From positions 1 to 14,960 of the forward strand of contig DASYVJ010000094.1 in the NCBI GenBank assembly GCA_035937155.1: DNA of 14,960 bases, written 5' to 3'. Each line of letters opens with the position of its first letter. The first letter of the stretch is position 1. Origin of the DNA: Palsa-870 sp035937155. Lineage in GTDB: Bacteria > Chloroflexota > Dormibacteria > Dormibacterales > Dormibacteraceae. Made by a program: the position numbers and the translations under genes. Of this stretch, positions 13,104 through 14,960 are shown in pieces. Under the pieces are notes generated by a model, which was not told the DNA's origin, ran no database searches, and was given only the letters and a program-made list of their open reading frames with translations.

Positions 13104-14420
13104 GTGGCGCCCCGCCGGCGGTCTGAGCTCTACCGCTTCGCAGTTGCGTTAGCGGCGGCTGGGATCTTCGTCACCGGCCTGGCTCGCCTCCCGGGCGATC
13201 GCGCGGTCGACTGGTCGCTTGTGATCACGCTGCTGGCTGCCGGCGTGCTGGCGCAGCAGTTTCCCCTCCATATCAGCCTGAGTGAGAAGGTGAGCGTCTC
13301 CAGCGCCGTCTTCTTCGCCAGCGTGCTTTTGCTGCCGGCGTGGCAGGCGGCGGCGATGGTGGCCGCGACGCAGGCAATCGACGTTGCGCTCCGGGCTTCG
13401 CGAAAGGTTCGGGCCACCAAGGAGAAGCCACCGCTCGGCGCCATCGGGCTGTCGCTGCTGTTTAACGCCGGACAGGCGTACCTGTCCATCCTGGCCGCGG
13501 CTCTTTACCTCGGGCTGGCCGGGGTGTCGGCGCACAGCGCGCTCTCGAACACCTCGTTTGTCTTTGTGGTCGGTGCGGCGGTGATCATGTACGCGCTCAA
13601 CTGGCTGCTGGTTTCAACAGCGGTCGCGCTGGCGTCCCGACGCAGCCCCATCAAACTCTTCTTGAATTCGCACAAGGTCGTCTGGGTGCAATTCGCCACC
13701 CTTTACATACTTGGCGCGGCAGGGGCATACGAGGCGGTTCGGTTTCCCTGGGCGGTCGCTCTGACCCTCGTTCCGGCCGTTCTCGTCTACGCGTCGCTGA
13801 AGCGCCGGATCGAGCTCACACGCGAGACGGTGCGGGCCGTCGAGAAGATGGCCGACGAGGTCGACAGCCGGGACCCCTACACGTTCCAGCACTCGCAACG
13901 CGTGGCCGCCTATTCGAAGGCGATCGGCAAGATGCTCGGATTCAGCATGGCCGAGATCGAGCTGGTCGAGCTCTCGGCGAAGGTCCACGACATTGGCAAG
14001 ATCCGAATCCCGGACTCGATCCTGCTCAAGCCGGACCGGCTGTCCGAAGAAGAGCGACGCGTGATGGAAACGCACCCGCGGCTGGGCTTCGAGATCCTTT
14101 CGCAGTTCTCGGCGTATGCCAAGGTGCTCGACCTCGTGCTGTCGCACCACGAGCGATATGACGGTCGGGGCTACCCCAACAGCACGGTGGGCCGCCGCCT
14201 GCTGCTGATCGCCCAGGTCATCCCGGTGGCTGACTCGCTGGACGCCATGACGACAGCCCGTGCTTACCGCGGCGCGAAAAGTTGGGACGCGGCGATGCAC
14301 GAGCTCAGGCGCGGCGCCGGGACGCAGTGGAACCCAAAGGTCGTCGAGGCGGCGTTGGTGACGCTGCGGAGGAATCGCGAGGCTGCCGGCGCGGCGATGC
14401 CGGTTCCCGCGGTCGCGTAA
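13104..14420 (+). CDS. Membrane-anchored HD-GYP domain phosphodiesterase
   Basis: The 438-aa protein has an N-terminal membrane part (about 10-231) with six to eight helices, a short coiled linker (about 232-252), and a C-terminal HD-GYP domain (about 250-425). HD-GYP enzymes hydrolyse cyclic-di-GMP in the cytosol. Metal and catalytic residues look intact: His263 (FQHSQR), His295-Asp296 with Gly298-Lys299 (HDIGK), His324 (THPRLG), His348-His349-Glu350 (HHE), DGRGYP at 353-358 and Asp377 (VADSLDAM). The segment after GYP (NSTVGRRLLLIAQ) departs from the usual GL.G..IPL.ARI pattern. The membrane part, with SEKVSVSSAVFFASVLLLPAW at about 60-80, is a probable sensor, but I cannot assign it to a named MASE family. 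The GTG start at 13104 lies 5 bp after the secreted-protein stop and has no clear ribosome site of its own, so translation is likely coupled. The last 116 bp overlap the convergent HTH_42 gene. Confidence 0.92.
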   Translation: MAPRRRSELYRFAVALAAAGIFVTGLARLPGDRAVDWSLVITLLAAGVLAQQFPLHISLSEKVSVSSAVFFASVLLLPAWQAAAMVAATQAIDVALRASRKVRATKEKPPLGAIGLSLLFNAGQAYLSILAAALYLGLAGVSAHSALSNTSFVFVVGAAVIMYALNWLLVSTAVALASRRSPIKLFLNSHKVVWVQFATLYILGAAGAYEAVRFPWAVALTLVPAVLVYASLKRRIELTRETVRAVEKMADEVDSRDPYTFQHSQRVAAYSKAIGKMLGFSMAEIELVELSAKVHDIGKIRIPDSILLKPDRLSEEERRVMETHPRLGFEILSQFSAYAKVLDLVLSHHERYDGRGYPNSTVGRRLLLIAQVIPVADSLDAMTTARAYRGAKSWDAAMHELRRGAGTQWNPKVVEAALVTLRRNREAAGAAMPVPAVA

Positions 14421-14960
14421 CCGAGCTCGTCGCAGCCTCGAACTGGACGCTGTGCCTCTCGCCGGGGGCCAGGAAAGCGAGCAGGCGTAGACCTTCCTCG
14501 ACGATTGCGGCGCGATCTTGCTTGTGGATTGGCTGGTCGAATGGCGTAATCACTAGCTTTCTCGAGCGCTCTCCCTTGATCGGGATCCAGATCGCCCGGA
14601 CGAAGCCGTCCAGGAGGAGCGAGCCCTTCATCACGGCGTTGCTGCTGAACATCCCGAGGTGCTGCCCTGGCCCCAAGATCCGCGTCCGATCCGCATGGGC
14701 CAGCAGGATGTTGTCGTAATCCGGCAGGAAGCGAGGGGGCGCCGGGGTTTCCGGATCCGGCCGCGGAGCGCTCCGCACATCGAAGAGCTCTCGCCCGCGC
14801 TCGTCTCGAAAGGCGAGCAGTCGAGCGCCCAGGCGCTCGAACACCCCGCCCACTCGCGTCATGCCCGACCAGGCCTGCATGTCGATGACCGTGGCCGGGC
14901 CGAACGCGGCCAGGTAGCGCAACACGAGGTCGTCCAGCAAGGATGACGGACCGATCGGGC
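14305..14960 (-). CDS. Winged-helix DNA-binding (HTH_42, AlkZ/YcaQ-like) protein, C-terminal part
   Basis: The frame is open from the right window edge to a TGA at 14307-14305 (about 218 residues), so the gene is cut. A TTG at 14940 is internal rather than a start, because LDDLVLRYLAAFGPATVIDMQAWSGM is the third-quarter region of HTH_42 proteins (usually 350-400 aa), with one winged-helix unit. FLPDYDNILLAHADRTRIL and GMFSSNAVMKGSLLLDGFVRAIW are further family signatures. Relatives include the DNA glycosylases AlkZ and YcaQ, which unhook crosslinks or remove alkylated bases. The catalytic N-terminal part is not in the window, so activity cannot be judged. Family similarity ends near LLAFLAPGERHSVQF. 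The remaining 40-odd residues are Pro/Arg/Ser-rich and mostly encoded opposite the HD-GYP 3' end, so they are probably a stop-codon-loss extension. Confidence 0.85.
   Translation of the reverse strand, partial: PIGPSSLLDDLVLRYLAAFGPATVIDMQAWSGMTRVGGVFERLGARLLAFRDERGRELFDVRSAPRPDPETPAPPRFLPDYDNILLAHADRTRILGPGQHLGMFSSNAVMKGSLLLDGFVRAIWIPIKGERSRKLVITPFDQPIHKQDRAAIVEEGLRLLAFLAPGERHSVQFEAATSSVTRPREPASPRRQPRDSSAASPTPPRRPLGSTASRRRA

Noticed and set aside
1438..14960. Defence island, prophage or biosynthetic gene cluster
   Set aside because: No integrase, transposase, phage, toxin-antitoxin, CRISPR or assembly-line genes were recognised; the only nuclease is the truncated DUF222/HNH gene at the left edge.

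Overview
The window is 15 kb of GC-rich, densely packed bacterial chromosome. The mix is a DUF222-type HNH endonuclease, a DUF2079 membrane protein, a winged-helix HTH_42 (AlkZ/YcaQ-like) protein, GTG and TTG starts, and a possibly leaderless promoter. This suggests a high-GC Gram-positive-type lineage: Actinomycetota, or soil Chloroflexota/Dormibacterota. That placement is inferred from family content and composition only; there is no rRNA or other phylogenetic marker. No tRNA, rRNA, CRISPR array, insertion sequence or phage gene was recognised.

Layout, left to right: (1) the 3' part of a DUF222/HNH endonuclease gene, + strand, cut by the window start; (2) a leftward three-gene unit (6550 to 746) in the order DUF2079 membrane protein, full-length cobalamin-dependent methionine synthase MetH, then an unrecognised 230-aa membrane protein whose GTG start shares one base with the metH stop; (3) a 188-bp divergent intergenic region with two perfect inverted repeats and a promoter candidate; (4) a rightward pair, a GtrB/DPM1-like polyprenyl-phosphate glycosyltransferase and an AsnB-type amidotransferase, joined with no gap; (5) a leftward pair, an MFS exporter and a polytopic GT-C-like protein, joined by a TTGA start/stop overlap; (6) a second divergent intergenic region with two more inverted repeats; (7) a rightward pair, a small secreted protein and a membrane-anchored HD-GYP phosphodiesterase, 5 bp apart; (8) the 3' part of an HTH_42 protein gene, - strand, cut by the window end and overlapping the HD-GYP gene by 116 bp.

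Functionally, metH is core one-carbon and methionine metabolism. The glycosyltransferase, amidotransferase, GT-C-like protein and DUF2079 protein look like parts of a cell-surface glycan or glycolipid pathway: a lipid-linked sugar donor is made at the inner face of the membrane, a carboxyl group may be amidated, and GT-C proteins may transfer sugars on the outer face. The HD-GYP protein would lower cyclic-di-GMP in response to an unknown membrane or extracytoplasmic cue, perhaps involving the secreted protein encoded just upstream. Most of the window is ordinary. The parts most worth a second look are the GT2/amidotransferase pair with its repeat-derived C-terminal tail, the secreted-protein/HD-GYP pair, the inverted repeats in both divergent promoter regions, and the antisense overlap at the right end.
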